Source of the DNA: Acetobacterium bakii
Lineage (GTDB): Bacteria; Bacillota; Clostridia; Eubacteriales; Eubacteriaceae
Reading direction: 5' to 3'
Assembly (NCBI RefSeq): GCF_001263355.1
Contig: NZ_LGYO01000003.1
Coordinates: forward strand, 24,579-88,578
DNA: 64,000 bases
Part shown: positions 48,795-58,522 of the stretch, piece by piece
Position numbering within the stretch: the first letter of the stretch is position 1
How the letters are laid out: each line of letters opens with the position of its first letter
The notes under the pieces: generated by a model
Database searches by the model: none
What the model was told of the DNA's origin: nothing
What the model saw: only the letters and a program-made list of their open reading frames with translations
Program-made: the position numbers and the translations under genes

Positions 48795-50009
48795 CTATAA
48801 AGATATAATGAATTTAACGCCGTTATCTACCTGGCTCTCAACGGTTATTTTCCCTTTATGTTCTTCAACAATTGACTTGGCGATGGCAAGACCGAGGCCA
48901 TACCCTCCGGTATGCTTTGACCGGGATTCATCGCTTCGGTAAAAGCGCTCAAATATTTTATTTCGTTCGCTTTCCGGAATTCCCTGTCCTGAGTTGAACA
49001 CTTCAATATGGATTTTACCAGAAATATTTTTTACTGATACTTTCACAACGCCATTATCGTCGGTGTGCTTAATGGCATTGTCAATCAGGATGGCGATGAC
49101 TTGCTTTATTTTTTCTGCTTCCCCAATATATTTTATACCCTCATTAATGTCTAACTCATAGTTTTTATTTTCTTCAAAAGCGATGCTCTCAAAAGTTAAT
49201 GCAATACTCAAAGCAGCATTGCTCAAATCAAATTTAGTAAAAATACCCTTGCTTTTCGTGCTGTCCAATTTGGCCAGTGTCAGAAGATTATTTATCAGTA
49301 AATTCATCCGGGAAGATTCCGACTGAATATACGAAAGATATTTATTTTCGCCAATTTCATTTTCCAGGACATCCGCGTTAACAGTAATCACAGAAAGTGG
49401 TGTTTTGAGTTCATGACTGGCATCGGAAATAAATCGTTTTTGCTTCTCAAAAGCTTCACCAACAGGCTTCACCATAAGATTTGCTAAAAATAAAGAGATA
49501 AAGAAAAGTACCAGCAAGCTGATGCCGCCAATAATGAGCGAGGTTAACAGCAAACGATCCGTGATGCCGTTTGAAATGCGTTGGTCCATAAAAACCATAA
49601 TTTCTCCATAGGGTTTTTGGACGACAAGATACCGATAGCCATCCACTGATCCTGATTTTTCATCTTTTTCCAAGACATTGTAAATCAGTTTTGACATTTC
49701 CTCAGATAAATTGGAAATATCTGTGCTTCCGTTTACCGCAATTAGGGCAGCACTGTTATCTAGCTTTGCGGAGAATGTCTTTTCCATTTCAAATGCACTG
49801 GGAGGCGGTGTCCGGGAAGAATCCGTCATCATGGGAGCATCATTAGGGGCAACACCGTCACTGTCCGCCAGGGATCTTAACAGGTTAAAACGTTGCATAT
49901 CATTGGACTTATAATTGACATAATTGATGGAGCCGATGATTAATATAAATATAATCGATAAAATGGTCATCATTGTGGCAACAAATCTAATTTTCAGTTT
50001 TTTCAGCAT
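48795..50009 (-). CDS. Sensor histidine kinase (next to VTC/CotH operon)
   Basis: This 404-residue kinase has a transmembrane helix at ~9-30, an extracellular domain (~31-155), a second helix (~160-185), and HisKA with phospho-His in ISDASHELKTPLSV. The HATPase boxes are ILIDNAIKHTDDNG, NSGQGIPESE and GGYGLGLAIAKSI. The extracytoplasmic domain of about 125 residues contains a Met/Pro/Asp-rich stretch and is not recognised. It follows its OmpR-type regulator by 10 bases. The pair is divergent from the VTC-DUF4956-CotH operon, which it likely regulates. Confidence 0.9.
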   Translation of the reverse strand: MLKKLKIRFVATMMTILSIIFILIIGSINYVNYKSNDMQRFNLLRSLADSDGVAPNDAPMMTDSSRTPPPSAFEMEKTFSAKLDNSAALIAVNGSTDISNLSEEMSKLIYNVLEKDEKSGSVDGYRYLVVQKPYGEIMVFMDQRISNGITDRLLLTSLIIGGISLLVLFFISLFLANLMVKPVGEAFEKQKRFISDASHELKTPLSVITVNADVLENEIGENKYLSYIQSESSRMNLLINNLLTLAKLDSTKSKGIFTKFDLSNAALSIALTFESIAFEENKNYELDINEGIKYIGEAEKIKQVIAILIDNAIKHTDDNGVVKVSVKNISGKIHIEVFNSGQGIPESERNKIFERFYRSDESRSKHTGGYGLGLAIAKSIVEEHKGKITVESQVDNGVKFIISL

Positions 50010-50019
50010 GTTTTCCTTT

Positions 50020-50697
50020 TTACTCGCTTTCTCTCATTTCCAAAAAATAGCCGATACCTCGGTTTACTTTTATCTGAACCTTTGAGCCCAGAAAATTAAT
50101 TTTCTTCCGGACAAAGGAAATGTATACCTCAACATTGTTGTATTCTGACGCATCATCAAAACCCCAAACCTTTTCGATTAACTGTTCTTTTGTAAGAATT
50201 TGTTTGGGGTTAAGCATCAGTGTTTCGAGCAGCACAAATTCTTTCAGTCCAAGCTTTATGGAAGCTGTGCAAAAAATCTCCCGCGACTGCCTTCTCAGAG
50301 TCAAGTCGCCAAAAGATAAGTCCTGCTCGACTATCTCGCCTTTTCTGCGTGTCATGGCACGGACTCTGGCGAGTAATTCCCCGGTTTGAAAGGGTTTGGT
50401 CAGATAATCATCGGCTCCGTTGTCGAGACCTTTAATTTTGTCTTCCAGCTCGGCCTTCGCTGTCAGCATTAGAACCGGGGTCTGCACCTTAGCTTTTCGG
50501 AGCTCTTTTAAAACTTCAATACCATTTTTTTTTGGAAGCATAATATCAAGGATCACAATATCATAAATACCGGAAAGGGCATAGTCCAAACCGCTGACAC
50601 CGTCCATCATAACATCTATACAATAGTTTTCTTTTGTAAATATGGCTTTAAGCGCTTCCGCTAAACCGCATTCATCTTCGACTAGCAGTATCCTCAT
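50020..50697 (-). CDS. OmpR/PhoB-family response regulator
   Basis: This 225-residue protein has a receiver (LLVEDECG; phospho-acceptor in VILDIMLPKKNG; Lys in YLTKPFQTG) and an OmpR winged helix (~125-222) ending VNRGIGYFLEM. ATG 50697 follows AGGAGGTG; the frame extends to 50733 without a site. Four TTAACA boxes spaced 11 bp apart lie upstream of it at 50818-50856, on the strand and at the distance expected for PhoP/OmpR-type autoactivation. It forms an operon with the histidine kinase downstream. Confidence 0.92.
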   Translation of the reverse strand: MRILLVEDECGLAEALKAIFTKENYCIDVMMDGVSGLDYALSGIYDIVILDIMLPKKNGIEVLKELRKAKVQTPVLMLTAKAELEDKIKGLDNGADDYLTKPFQTGELLARVRAMTRRKGEIVEQDLSFGDLTLRRQSREIFCTASIKLGLKEFVLLETLMLNPKQILTKEQLIEKVWGFDDASEYNNVEVYISFVRKKINFLGSKVQIKVNRGIGYFLEMRESE

Positions 50698-50805
50698 ATG
50701 GAAAACACCTCCTATGATGTTTAATTGTACCATTTATAGTTGAATGAATCTTGAACATTACCTTAAAGAACAATAGGTTCAATGTTTTTTCAAGGTTGTT
50801 TCTCT

Positions 50806-50834
50806 ATCATAGCACTGTGTTAATAAAATGTTAA
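50806..50834 (-). promoter_or_regulatory. Promoter of the response regulator-kinase operon
   Basis: On the minus strand, TTAACA (50834-50829), a 17-bp spacer and TATGAT (50811-50806). The -35 is itself one of four PhoP-like boxes. Confidence 0.6.
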
Positions 50835-50856
50835 ATTGATGTTAAATAAATGTTAA
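50818..50856 (-). promoter_or_regulatory. Array of four PhoP-like boxes with 11-bp period
   Basis: TGTTAA on the plus strand (TTAACA on the minus) starts at 50818, 50829, 50840 and 50851, exactly 11 bp apart. This matches the Bacillus PHO-box pattern bound by PhoP dimers. The array lies between the divergent two-component and VTC/CotH operons. Confidence 0.75.
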
Positions 50857-50875
50857 TTAATAAGGAGGTTAAGAC

Positions 50876-51550
50876 ATGAATTTCAGACATGAACACAAGC
50901 ACTACATCAACTACCTGGATTACCTGATGATCCGAAGCAAGCTGAAAGCGATTATGAAACCTGATGCAAATACAAACGCAGATGGCGAATATCAAATTCG
51001 CAGCTTGTATTTTGATAACTACAATGATACGGCATTGCAGGAAAAAATCAATGGCATCAACCATCGGGAAAAGTTTCGCATACGCTGTTACAATAACAAT
51101 TTCTCATTTATAAACCTTGAGAAAAAAAGCAAGATAAACGGACTTTGTTCGAAGTTGAAGACGCCTATTACCAGGGAGCAGACCGAAGCAATTCTTTCGA
51201 ACAAAACAGCATGGATGGGAAAAAGCGAGTCTCCCCTAATCGTTGAATTATACTCAAAAATGAAGTCGGGACATCTCAGACCAAAAACTATTGTGGATTA
51301 TATGAGGGAGGCTTATATTTATGGGCCGGGAAATGTCCGTGTTACCATTGATCGAGATGTCCGGACAGGATTGTTCAGCACAGACATGTTTAATACTAAT
51401 TTGCCAACGGTTCAAACCGGCGTTTCCCAAATTTTACTGGAGGTGAAATACGATAACTTTTTACCAGAGGTCATCTCAAACATTGTCCAGTTGGACGGCA
51501 GACGGCAAACAGCTTTTTCTAAATATGCAGTCAGTCGAATATTTGGATAA
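50876..51550 (+). CDS. VTC-domain (polyphosphate polymerase-type) protein
   Basis: This 224-residue protein has the VTC tunnel-fold: FRHEHKHYINYLDYLMIRSKL at the start, RSLYFDNYNDTALQEKINGI, basic KFRIRCY, ILLEVKYDNFLPEVI (acidic metal-binding) and a C-terminal FSKYAVSR. Yeast Vtc4 makes polyphosphate; bacterial members in CotH clusters have no proven role but probably act on phosphate polymers. GGAGG lies 8 bases before the ATG. It is the first gene of the VTC-DUF4956-CotH operon, downstream of the PhoP-like box array. Confidence 0.9.
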   Translation: MNFRHEHKHYINYLDYLMIRSKLKAIMKPDANTNADGEYQIRSLYFDNYNDTALQEKINGINHREKFRIRCYNNNFSFINLEKKSKINGLCSKLKTPITREQTEAILSNKTAWMGKSESPLIVELYSKMKSGHLRPKTIVDYMREAYIYGPGNVRVTIDRDVRTGLFSTDMFNTNLPTVQTGVSQILLEVKYDNFLPEVISNIVQLDGRRQTAFSKYAVSRIFG

Positions 51551-51589
51551 GGACAGAGAATAAAATCAACTAATAGGAGAAATTTAACA

Positions 51590-52261
51590 ATGAGTTTTAG
51601 TGATATTTTTCAATCGGATTTTTTAGAAAATGCAGCAGCCGTATCAATCCTTGATACCGTAATTGCAATGGTACTTGCCTTTGGCATCGGGATGTTTATA
51701 TTTCTGGTGTATAAAAAAACCTATAAAGGCGTCATGTTTTCCTCAGGTTTTGGTGTAACCCTGGTTGCTCTGACAATGATTTCCACCTTCGTTATCCTTG
51801 CGGTCACCACCAATGTGGTGCTTTCTTTGGGGATGGTCGGCGCCCTTTCAATCGTTCGTTTTAGAACGGCGATCAAGGAACCCCTTGATATTGCTTTTGT
51901 ATTTTGGTCAATCGCATCGGGGATTGTTCTGGCGGCTGGGATGATCCCGCTGGCTGTCTTCGGAAGTGTGATGATTGGTATTATTCTGCTGATCTTTGTA
52001 AACAGAAAACCAACCGATATGCCCTATATTATTGTTGTCAATTGCAATAACAAAGAGGCGGAATCCAAGGTGAAAAGCTTTATTGACGAAAATGTCACAA
52101 AAAGTATTATGAAAAATAAAACCGTTTCAAAAGATAGTATTGAGCTGAATATTGAGGTGCGGCTAAAAAATGATAATACGGATTTCATTAACAGCGTCGT
52201 CGATCTTGAGGATGTGAATCATGCGGTGCTTGTGAGCTATAATGGGGAATTTATGAATTGA
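51590..52261 (+). CDS. DUF4956 membrane protein
   Basis: This 223-residue protein has about four transmembrane segments in the first 145 residues, the DUF4956 core LSLGMVGALSIVRFRTAIKEP (~88-108), and a soluble C-terminal ferredoxin-like part. The family is found almost always next to VTC and CotH genes, as here, but its function is unknown. AGGAG lies before the ATG. It is 39 bases from the VTC gene and 14 from the CotH gene. Confidence 0.9.
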   Translation: MSFSDIFQSDFLENAAAVSILDTVIAMVLAFGIGMFIFLVYKKTYKGVMFSSGFGVTLVALTMISTFVILAVTTNVVLSLGMVGALSIVRFRTAIKEPLDIAFVFWSIASGIVLAAGMIPLAVFGSVMIGIILLIFVNRKPTDMPYIIVVNCNNKEAESKVKSFIDENVTKSIMKNKTVSKDSIELNIEVRLKNDNTDFINSVVDLEDVNHAVLVSYNGEFMN

Positions 52262-52275
52262 AAGAGGTGGCATAA

Positions 52276-54216
52276 TTGGTAAACAACAAAAATATCAATC
52301 GGGTTTGCATCATCATTGGTATTGTGACTGTTATCATTGCCGTTGTCTTTTCCTATTTTGGGGAGTCCCTTGGTATCACCGCAACCACTGCGGATTTATC
52401 CTATGTTACGACACTCTTTGATGACAGCACCGTACATGCAATTGATATTGAGATCAGTGAGGACGACTGGAATACGTTACAGGAGACGGCAACAGATGAA
52501 GAATACCAGCGCTGTGCAGTTACGATTGACGGTGAAAAAATAAGTAATGTTGCCATTCGGCCAAAGGGAAATTCCTCTCTTTCCAGTGTGGCATCAACAG
52601 AATCTGAGCGGTATAGCTTTAAGATTGATTTTGACGAATACAGCGATGGTTTAAGTTATAATGGACTTGATAAACTCAATTTAAACAATGTCATATCCGA
52701 CAATACCTACCTTAAAGATTACCTGAGCTATAACATGATGGCTTATATGGGGGTGGACGCGCCACTTACCAGTTTTGTCAGAGTTTCTGTCAATGGCGAA
52801 TATTTCGGTCTTTACCTTGCCGTTGAAGACGTTGAAGAGGCATTTGCCCAGCGAAATTACGGGACGGATACTGGAAATATTTATAAACCGGACAGTATGA
52901 ATTTGAATGATGAAAACGGTATGGGTGGCGGAAATGGCGAAATGCCGGATATGTCCAATAGGCCAGACATGCTGCCGACAACAGACACAAACCAAGCTAC
53001 GGATACTACCCCAAAAATCGATGCAACCTCTCAAACACAGGAGTTGCCGAATATGGATCAAATGCCTGATATGGGTAATATGCCTGGTGGGAATTCCGGT
53101 AATGATGTGGCATTGATTTACTCGGATGATGAGCTATCAAGCTATGATAACATTTGGAGTAATGCGGTTTTTGATGTCACCAATGCTGACAAAGAGACGC
53201 TGATTGATTCCATAAAAAAGTTGAATGCAGGAGAAAATCTGGAAGACGTTGTAGATGTGGAAGAAGTGTTAAAATACTTTGTGGTTCATAGCTTTGTCGA
53301 CAATTTTGACAGCTATACCGGAAGTATGAAACATAATTATTATCTCAGGGAAGAAGACGGTCAGATATCTGTGATTGCCTGGGATTACAACCTGGCGTTT
53401 AGTGCCTTCAGCGGTGGCGGCATGGGTGGCAGAACAACTACCACTGCCGTCAGCAGTACAGATGAAGCCACAACCCTAGTGAACTATCCCATTGATACAC
53501 CGGTGTCCGGAACAACCATGGAGGAAAGACCATTATTAAATGAACTGCTTGAAAACGACGAATATTTGGCGCTATATCACCAATATTACCAGGAGTTCAT
53601 TACTGGTTATTTCGATAGCGGGGAGTATGAAGCAGTTATTGACAATGCGGTATCGCTCATATCAACCTATGTTGAAGATGATCCTACTGCCTTCTGCACC
53701 TATGACGAGTATGAAAACGGGGTTGCAGTTTTAAAACAATTCTGTGATCTTCGAGCTGAAAGTATTAGCGGCCAACTGGCTGGAACCATTCCAGCAACAA
53801 CAACGGGGCAGTCAGAACAACCTGATACGCTTATTGATGCAAGTACCATTGATATTGCGGCAATGGGAAGTAATTTAATGGGTAAGGACATGAATACAGA
53901 GAATACAGCAGGTACGGCAATCACTGAAACTGCTGAAAACTCAGAGAAAATAAACAACGCAATGGCAGGTCAACGTCCCACAAATTTACCAAATGATAAA
54001 GCAGCAGTAACTGGCGGTGAAACAGCAACTGAAACAAAAGATGCCACAGCTGTAACAAACGAGACATCCGCTATGCCGGACAACAAAAATGGGATGGTAA
54101 ATCCCAATGGTAATGCAGCAGCGACGAACTTTGATATTTCTTCATTAATCTTAATAGGAATCTCTTTCCTTGTTTTAGGTGGAGGAATACTGGCAACGAA
54201 AATATATAAGCGATAA
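52276..54216 (+). CDS. cotH: CotH-family secreted protein kinase-like protein
   Basis: This 646-residue protein has an N-terminal membrane segment (~9-30), the CotH domain (~50-480) with KLNLNNVISDNTYLKDYLSY, FGLYLAVEDVEE, a Met/Asp/Asn-rich insert (~215-270), and YYLREEDGQISVIAWDYNLAF carrying the active-site Asp. A low-complexity Thr/Ala/Asn region and a C-terminal transmembrane anchor follow (~620-643). CotH kinases phosphorylate proteins outside the cytoplasm (spore coat in Bacillus). The start is TTG 52276 behind AGAGGTGG. Last gene of the operon. Confidence 0.9.
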   Translation: MVNNKNINRVCIIIGIVTVIIAVVFSYFGESLGITATTADLSYVTTLFDDSTVHAIDIEISEDDWNTLQETATDEEYQRCAVTIDGEKISNVAIRPKGNSSLSSVASTESERYSFKIDFDEYSDGLSYNGLDKLNLNNVISDNTYLKDYLSYNMMAYMGVDAPLTSFVRVSVNGEYFGLYLAVEDVEEAFAQRNYGTDTGNIYKPDSMNLNDENGMGGGNGEMPDMSNRPDMLPTTDTNQATDTTPKIDATSQTQELPNMDQMPDMGNMPGGNSGNDVALIYSDDELSSYDNIWSNAVFDVTNADKETLIDSIKKLNAGENLEDVVDVEEVLKYFVVHSFVDNFDSYTGSMKHNYYLREEDGQISVIAWDYNLAFSAFSGGGMGGRTTTTAVSSTDEATTLVNYPIDTPVSGTTMEERPLLNELLENDEYLALYHQYYQEFITGYFDSGEYEAVIDNAVSLISTYVEDDPTAFCTYDEYENGVAVLKQFCDLRAESISGQLAGTIPATTTGQSEQPDTLIDASTIDIAAMGSNLMGKDMNTENTAGTAITETAENSEKINNAMAGQRPTNLPNDKAAVTGGETATETKDATAVTNETSAMPDNKNGMVNPNGNAAATNFDISSLILIGISFLVLGGGILATKIYKR

Positions 54217-54234
54217 GAATATTCTGCTTTATTA

Positions 54235-54274
54235 AAAAAGATGCAGTTCCTAAAATAAGGAGCCGCATCTTTTT
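54235..54274. terminator. Bidirectional terminator after cotH
   Basis: AAAAAGATGC (54235-54244) pairs with GCATCTTTTT (54265-54274), with inner GTTCCT/AGGAGC-like pairing. A and T tracts flank it on both sides. Confidence 0.8.
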
Positions 54275-54331
54275 AATTGACAAAACCTTCCGAAAATTAG
54301 TGGAAATTCAGTAGAATGATTCAAGGAGATT

Positions 54332-54763
54332 TTATAAATTTCCCTGAAATGAATCAATTGGCCCATCTAAAAGCAAATATGAGTTTAATTTGATACTAAA
54401 GACAACACAGTTTGGATTTTCGAGAATAGCGTTCAGTTCCAAATGATCATCGGCTAAATGTGTCTTTATCCTTTGCATTTCAGAAGCCGCCAAGGGTTGA
54501 AAAGATCCTTCAAAAGTAACTGATGCGATCTTTTCTTCCGGAGATGCGCCAGGGTTTTGACGGGTATCAACCAGTACACTCACCCTGGGATTCGCCAGAA
54601 GATTCTTAAATTTCCTGGATGCCAGAGTGGATACCATGTAAAGCACGCGCAGATCATCATTGGGAATATATGTCATCAAAGAGCAATACGGTTTCCCGCC
54701 TCCTTCCGTACATAAAACACAGAGGGTGTTCTCACGAAGAATTTTTTCTACCTTTTCTAACAT
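54332..54763 (-). CDS. Pyridoxamine 5'-phosphate oxidase-like flavin-binding protein
   Basis: This protein of about 143 residues has the split-barrel PNPOx-like fold: ILRENTLCVLCTEGGGKPYCSLM at the N-terminus, YMVSTLASRKFKNLLANPRVSVLVDTR in the middle, and a C-terminal VVFSIKLNSYLLLDG. Such proteins bind FMN, F420 or heme; substrate unknown. ATG 54763 follows AGGAAGGG by 8 bases; the frame extends to 54820 without a site. It lies downstream of the dGTPase gene on the same strand, 94 bases away. Confidence 0.85.
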   Translation of the reverse strand: MLEKVEKILRENTLCVLCTEGGGKPYCSLMTYIPNDDLRVLYMVSTLASRKFKNLLANPRVSVLVDTRQNPGASPEEKIASVTFEGSFQPLAASEMQRIKTHLADDHLELNAILENPNCVVFSIKLNSYLLLDGPIDSFQGNL

Positions 54764-54857
54764 TTTTGCGCCCTTCCTAGGTATAGGGCGAATCAAGGGC
54801 TGCTGACCTTGATTCGCCAAAACCGATTTAATAAATTTTGACGATGGGGTTTAGAAA

Positions 54858-56330
54858 TTATTTATATAGTCCGCTGAGTTCCTGGTAGAGATTTTTTGCA
54901 TAGGAATCCGTCATGCCGCAGATAAAATCGGTGACAAGCAGTAAGCGCAAATACAGGTTATGGATCGGATCGGTTGTTTTTGATTTTAGGTAATTTTCTT
55001 TATAATTCTCGGAAATCAAATTCGTTAAATTGTGTTCGGCTTTGGTTTGTTTATATCCTGAATTATTTTCGCTTTCTTCTTCAAAATATATGATGGCCGG
55101 GATAAACTTATCAAGCAAAGAATTTAATATGCTTTGTGCTCCCAGCTCCATTTTGATGATCTTTGGTGTGGAATAAACAAATTTATGCATGGCACCTTTT
55201 AGAATACGGATGGTTCCGCCGTGAAAAGATTCTTCAAAAATATCTTTTTTAAAAGTGCCCTCCATAATTTCCGTATATGAATTGGTAAAGCCATAGGCTG
55301 CACAAAACATGAGCCAATCCCGAACATGACTGATCCAATTTTGAAAAATCAAAATTTCTTTGCTATTTTCGTGTTTGAACTCCTCTTTTAATTCACTGAA
55401 TTTTTCAATAAGTAAATTTGATTTCTCTATTTGTTCCTTCGTAATAAGATCCGCTTTTTCATAATCACGAAGTTCATTTTTAAAAAACTCAACAAAGGTT
55501 TCAATTGAAAAGAAGTTTTTCTTAAAGGCATCCTCAAGGTCGGCGGTGGCATAGGCAATGTCATCGGCAGCTTCAAGAATGAAGGTAAGCGGATGACGAT
55601 AGTAGGTGTTTTTAATCTTGGTGCCGGTATCCCTGGCGATTTTTGAAAACTCGTTGTTTTCGGATAGATAATACCCAAGCTTATGGAGTTTTATATCCGC
55701 ATCGTTTTCGTTAATCCGCAAAGAATCAGTGGGGTATTTAACGACTGTATTCAATACCGATGTGGTTAAATTTAATCCAAAATCACTGTCAAGATGGTGT
55801 AATTTTATGACCAGACGCAGAGCTTGGGCGTTTCCTTCAAAATTATAGAAATCGTTTTTCATTTGATTTGTAAGAATAGCATTCAGTGGTTTATCCATAT
55901 AAGTGTAATCTTTCATATTGTTGATGAACCAATCCCGAATGATAACTTCGCCAAAATGACCGAACGGCGGATTGCCGATATCATGAAGCAAGCCCCCGCA
56001 CATGGCAATATCTCCGGCTAAAACGGCCTGATCCGAGGATATTTCGTAAAGGGTATCCTTCTGATAGATTGATATATTCTTGGTGATCATTGCTGTTAAC
56101 TGTTTGGCCAGAGACGATGTTTCAATTGAATGGGTCAGTCGTGTTCTCACAAAATCGCTTTTCTCCAGGGGAAACACCTGGGTCTTATCCTGCAATCGAC
56201 GAAAAGAAGCACTGTTGATAATCCGCCAATAGTCTTTTTCAAATTCACTCATATGATACTTAACAGGATCATAGGGTGGATTAATTTTGCTGCCAAGACG
56301 AGTGTCTGCTAATAGTTTTTTCCATTCCAT
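54858..56330 (-). CDS. dgt: Deoxyguanosinetriphosphate triphosphohydrolase-like HD protein
   Basis: This HD-domain protein of about 490 residues has the dGTPase pattern: SASFRRLQDKTQVFPLEKSDFVRTRLTHS with the first His, then GGLLHDIGNPPFGHFGE (HD motif), and EAADDIAYATADLEDA further on. It hydrolyses dGTP to deoxyguanosine and triphosphate, or other dNTPs in relatives. ATG 56330 gives the normal start (MEWKKLLADTRLG); the frame extends 15 codons further without a better site. It is a single gene upstream of the PNPOx-like gene. Confidence 0.9.
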   Translation of the reverse strand: MEWKKLLADTRLGSKINPPYDPVKYHMSEFEKDYWRIINSASFRRLQDKTQVFPLEKSDFVRTRLTHSIETSSLAKQLTAMITKNISIYQKDTLYEISSDQAVLAGDIAMCGGLLHDIGNPPFGHFGEVIIRDWFINNMKDYTYMDKPLNAILTNQMKNDFYNFEGNAQALRLVIKLHHLDSDFGLNLTTSVLNTVVKYPTDSLRINENDADIKLHKLGYYLSENNEFSKIARDTGTKIKNTYYRHPLTFILEAADDIAYATADLEDAFKKNFFSIETFVEFFKNELRDYEKADLITKEQIEKSNLLIEKFSELKEEFKHENSKEILIFQNWISHVRDWLMFCAAYGFTNSYTEIMEGTFKKDIFEESFHGGTIRILKGAMHKFVYSTPKIIKMELGAQSILNSLLDKFIPAIIYFEEESENNSGYKQTKAEHNLTNLISENYKENYLKSKTTDPIHNLYLRLLLVTDFICGMTDSYAKNLYQELSGLYK

Positions 56331-56468
56331 TCCAAGTTTTCCCTTCTGAAAAAATAAGTTAATACACAAATCCAACAGATTTGTTGGATTGAATTAAGTA
56401 ATTAGTTGAATTATCATTGATTTTATCATATCCAATAAATAAATCAATTAATTTGAAGAATTTACAAT

Positions 56469-56511
56469 CGTTGCATTTGCAACGGCATTGAAAAATTTAA
56501 TCAGGTATAAT
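56469..56511 (+). promoter_or_regulatory. hcp promoter with CRP/FNR-type site at -41.5
   Basis: The palindrome CGTTGCATTTGCAACG (56469-56484) lies upstream of TATAAT (56506-56511). No -35 hexamer is seen at the right place. With a start near 56518 the palindrome is centred at about -41.5, the position of class II activators of the CRP/FNR family. Confidence 0.6.
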
Positions 56512-56603
56512 AGCGTTATAAAGAAGCAGTTGTTCCAGAAAAAGTTTAATCAGTTTAATTTTAATGAATAAAAAATATATGAAAATTAAGGAGAAATAAT
56601 ACA

Positions 56604-58319
56604 ATGAGTATGTTTTGCTATCAATGTCAGGAAGCGGCCAAAGGAAAAGGTTGCAGTGTAAAAGGTGTTTGCGGTAAAAATGAAGAGGTTGCAAAACTTC
56701 AGGATCTTTTGATTTATACCCTTAAAGGCGTTTCTGAAATCGTCATAAAGGGAAAATTGAACCCAGCGGAATTGGGCGATGTCAACCATGAAGTGCTGAA
56801 AAGTATGTTTATGACCATTACCAATGCAAATTTTGACGCCGTTGCTTTTGAAAAAGAAATTAAAAAGATGCTGACGCTGAGAAATAACCTCAGAGATATG
56901 GTGGATGCTGCCAACAAAAAAGGCTCGCCTAACTTTTTCCAAAAACTGCTTGGCCTCAAAAAAGAGCAAAGCGGAAAAACCATAGCGGTTGCAGATTTAC
57001 ATAATGCAGCTAAATTCGAAGTTTCGTCTAAGGCTGAAATGCTGAAGAAGGCAGCTACAGTAGGGGTATTAGCCACCGAAAATGAAGATGTCCGGTCACT
57101 GCGAGAATTAATCATATACGGATTAAAGGGTTTAGCAGCCTATGCAGAACACGCATTGAATCTGGGTAAGGAAGATGACACGGTGTATGCCTTTATCTAT
57201 GAAGCATTGGCAGCAACCCTTAATGACACCCTTTCCGCCGATGATCTGGTAGCATTGACCCTGAAAACAGGACAATTCGGCGTCACCGCCATGGCGCTTC
57301 TGGATGAAGCCAACACATCTAAATACGGTCACCCTGAAATCACCGAAGTAAACATCGGCGTAAAAAAGAACCCGGCAATTTTAATCTCTGGTCATGACCT
57401 CACTGATCTTGAGCAACTGCTTGAGCAAACAAAAGGCACCGGCATTGATGTTTACACCCACAGCGAAATGCTGCCGGCGCACTACTACCCTGGCTTTAAG
57501 AAATACGACAACTTTGTCGGGAACTACGGGAATGCATGGTGGAAACAGATTGAAGAATTTGAATCCTTTAACGGTCCCATTCTTTTCACCACAAACTGTA
57601 TTGTACCGCCCAAAAGTGATGAAGTCAGATCTCGAATCTTTACCACCGGAGCTTCCGGACATCCGGGATGTGTGCACATTGAAGCCGACGCCAATGGGAA
57701 AAAAGATTTTTCCAAGATCATTGAACTGGCCAAAAGGCTAAAGGCGCCAACCGAAATCGAAACCGGTAAAATCGTCGGCGGTTTTGCGCATGAACAGGTT
57801 TTTGCCCTGGCCGATAAGGTTGTGGATGCCGTTAAATCCGGAGCTATCAAAAAGTTCTTTGTTATGGCAGGCTGTGACGGAAGAATGAAGTCAAGAGATT
57901 ATTACACCGAATTTGCCCAAAATATCCCGGCAGATACGGTTATTCTGACCGCCGGCTGTGCTAAATACCGTTACAACAAGCTTCAATTAGGGGATATTGG
58001 CGGGATTCCAAGAGTCCTCGATGCCGGTCAGTGTAACGATTCCTACTCACTTGCATTAATTGCCCTGAAACTGAAAGAAGTGTTCGAACTCAACGATATT
58101 AATGATCTTCCCATTGCCTACAACATTGCATGGTATGAGCAAAAGGCAGTCATTGTACTGTTGGCACTGCTGCATCTCGGCGTGAAAAATATTCATCTGG
58201 GACCCACACTCCCCGCATTTTTATCACCAAACGTTGCGAATGTTCTAATTGAAACATTTGGAATTGCCGGTATCGGTACTGTCGATAATGACATCGCTGC
58301 TTTCATGGATGCAGTTTAA
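56604..58319 (+). CDS. hcp: Hydroxylamine reductase / hybrid-cluster protein
   Basis: This 571-residue protein has the N-terminal Cys motif [13 protein letters not shown]...GVC that binds a cubane cluster, then hybrid-cluster ligands in the C-terminal half: [23 protein letters not shown] and [11 protein letters not shown], and EQKAVIV. Hcp reduces hydroxylamine in vitro and acts as an NO reductase or S-nitrosylase under nitrosative stress. AAGGAG lies 9 bases before the ATG. It is monocistronic, with an activator-type site upstream and a hairpin downstream. No hcr reductase is adjacent. Confidence 0.95.
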   Translation: MSMFCYQCQEAAKGKGCSVKGVCGKNEEVAKLQDLLIYTLKGVSEIVIKGKLNPAELGDVNHEVLKSMFMTITNANFDAVAFEKEIKKMLTLRNNLRDMVDAANKKGSPNFFQKLLGLKKEQSGKTIAVADLHNAAKFEVSSKAEMLKKAATVGVLATENEDVRSLRELIIYGLKGLAAYAEHALNLGKEDDTVYAFIYEALAATLNDTLSADDLVALTLKTGQFGVTAMALLDEANTSKYGHPEITEVNIGVKKNPAILISGHDLTDLEQLLEQTKGTGIDVYTHSEMLPAHYYPGFKKYDNFVGNYGNAWWKQIEEFESFNGPILFTTNCIVPPKSDEVRSRIFTTGASGHPGCVHIEADANGKKDFSKIIELAKRLKAPTEIETGKIVGGFAHEQVFALADKVVDAVKSGAIKKFFVMAGCDGRMKSRDYYTEFAQNIPADTVILTAGCAKYRYNKLQLGDIGGIPRVLDAGQCNDSYSLALIALKLKEVFELNDINDLPIAYNIAWYEQKAVIVLLALLHLGVKNIHLGPTLPAFLSPNVANVLIETFGIAGIGTVDNDIAAFMDAV

Positions 58320-58320
58320 A

Positions 58321-58376
58321 AAGCCAGTAAAATAAGTCCTGGGGACAATGATTTACCATTGTCCCCAGGACGGCTT
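58321..58376 (+). terminator. Strong hairpin after hcp
   Basis: GTCCTGGGGACAATG (58336-58350) pairs with CATTGTCCCCAGGAC (58357-58371), extended by AAGCC/GGCTT. The T-run is weak, but position and stability suggest termination. Confidence 0.65.
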
Positions 58377-58522
58377 TGTCAACAAACTCACTAATTGAGA
58401 TTTACTCAATAGGGGTTTCTTAATTTCCGAATAATTTGCTTTCATGAAATTTGTAAAACAATTTGATTCTTTACTTAGAATTCATTCTATGGTACACTAT
58501 AAAAAATTAAATATTGTAAAAA

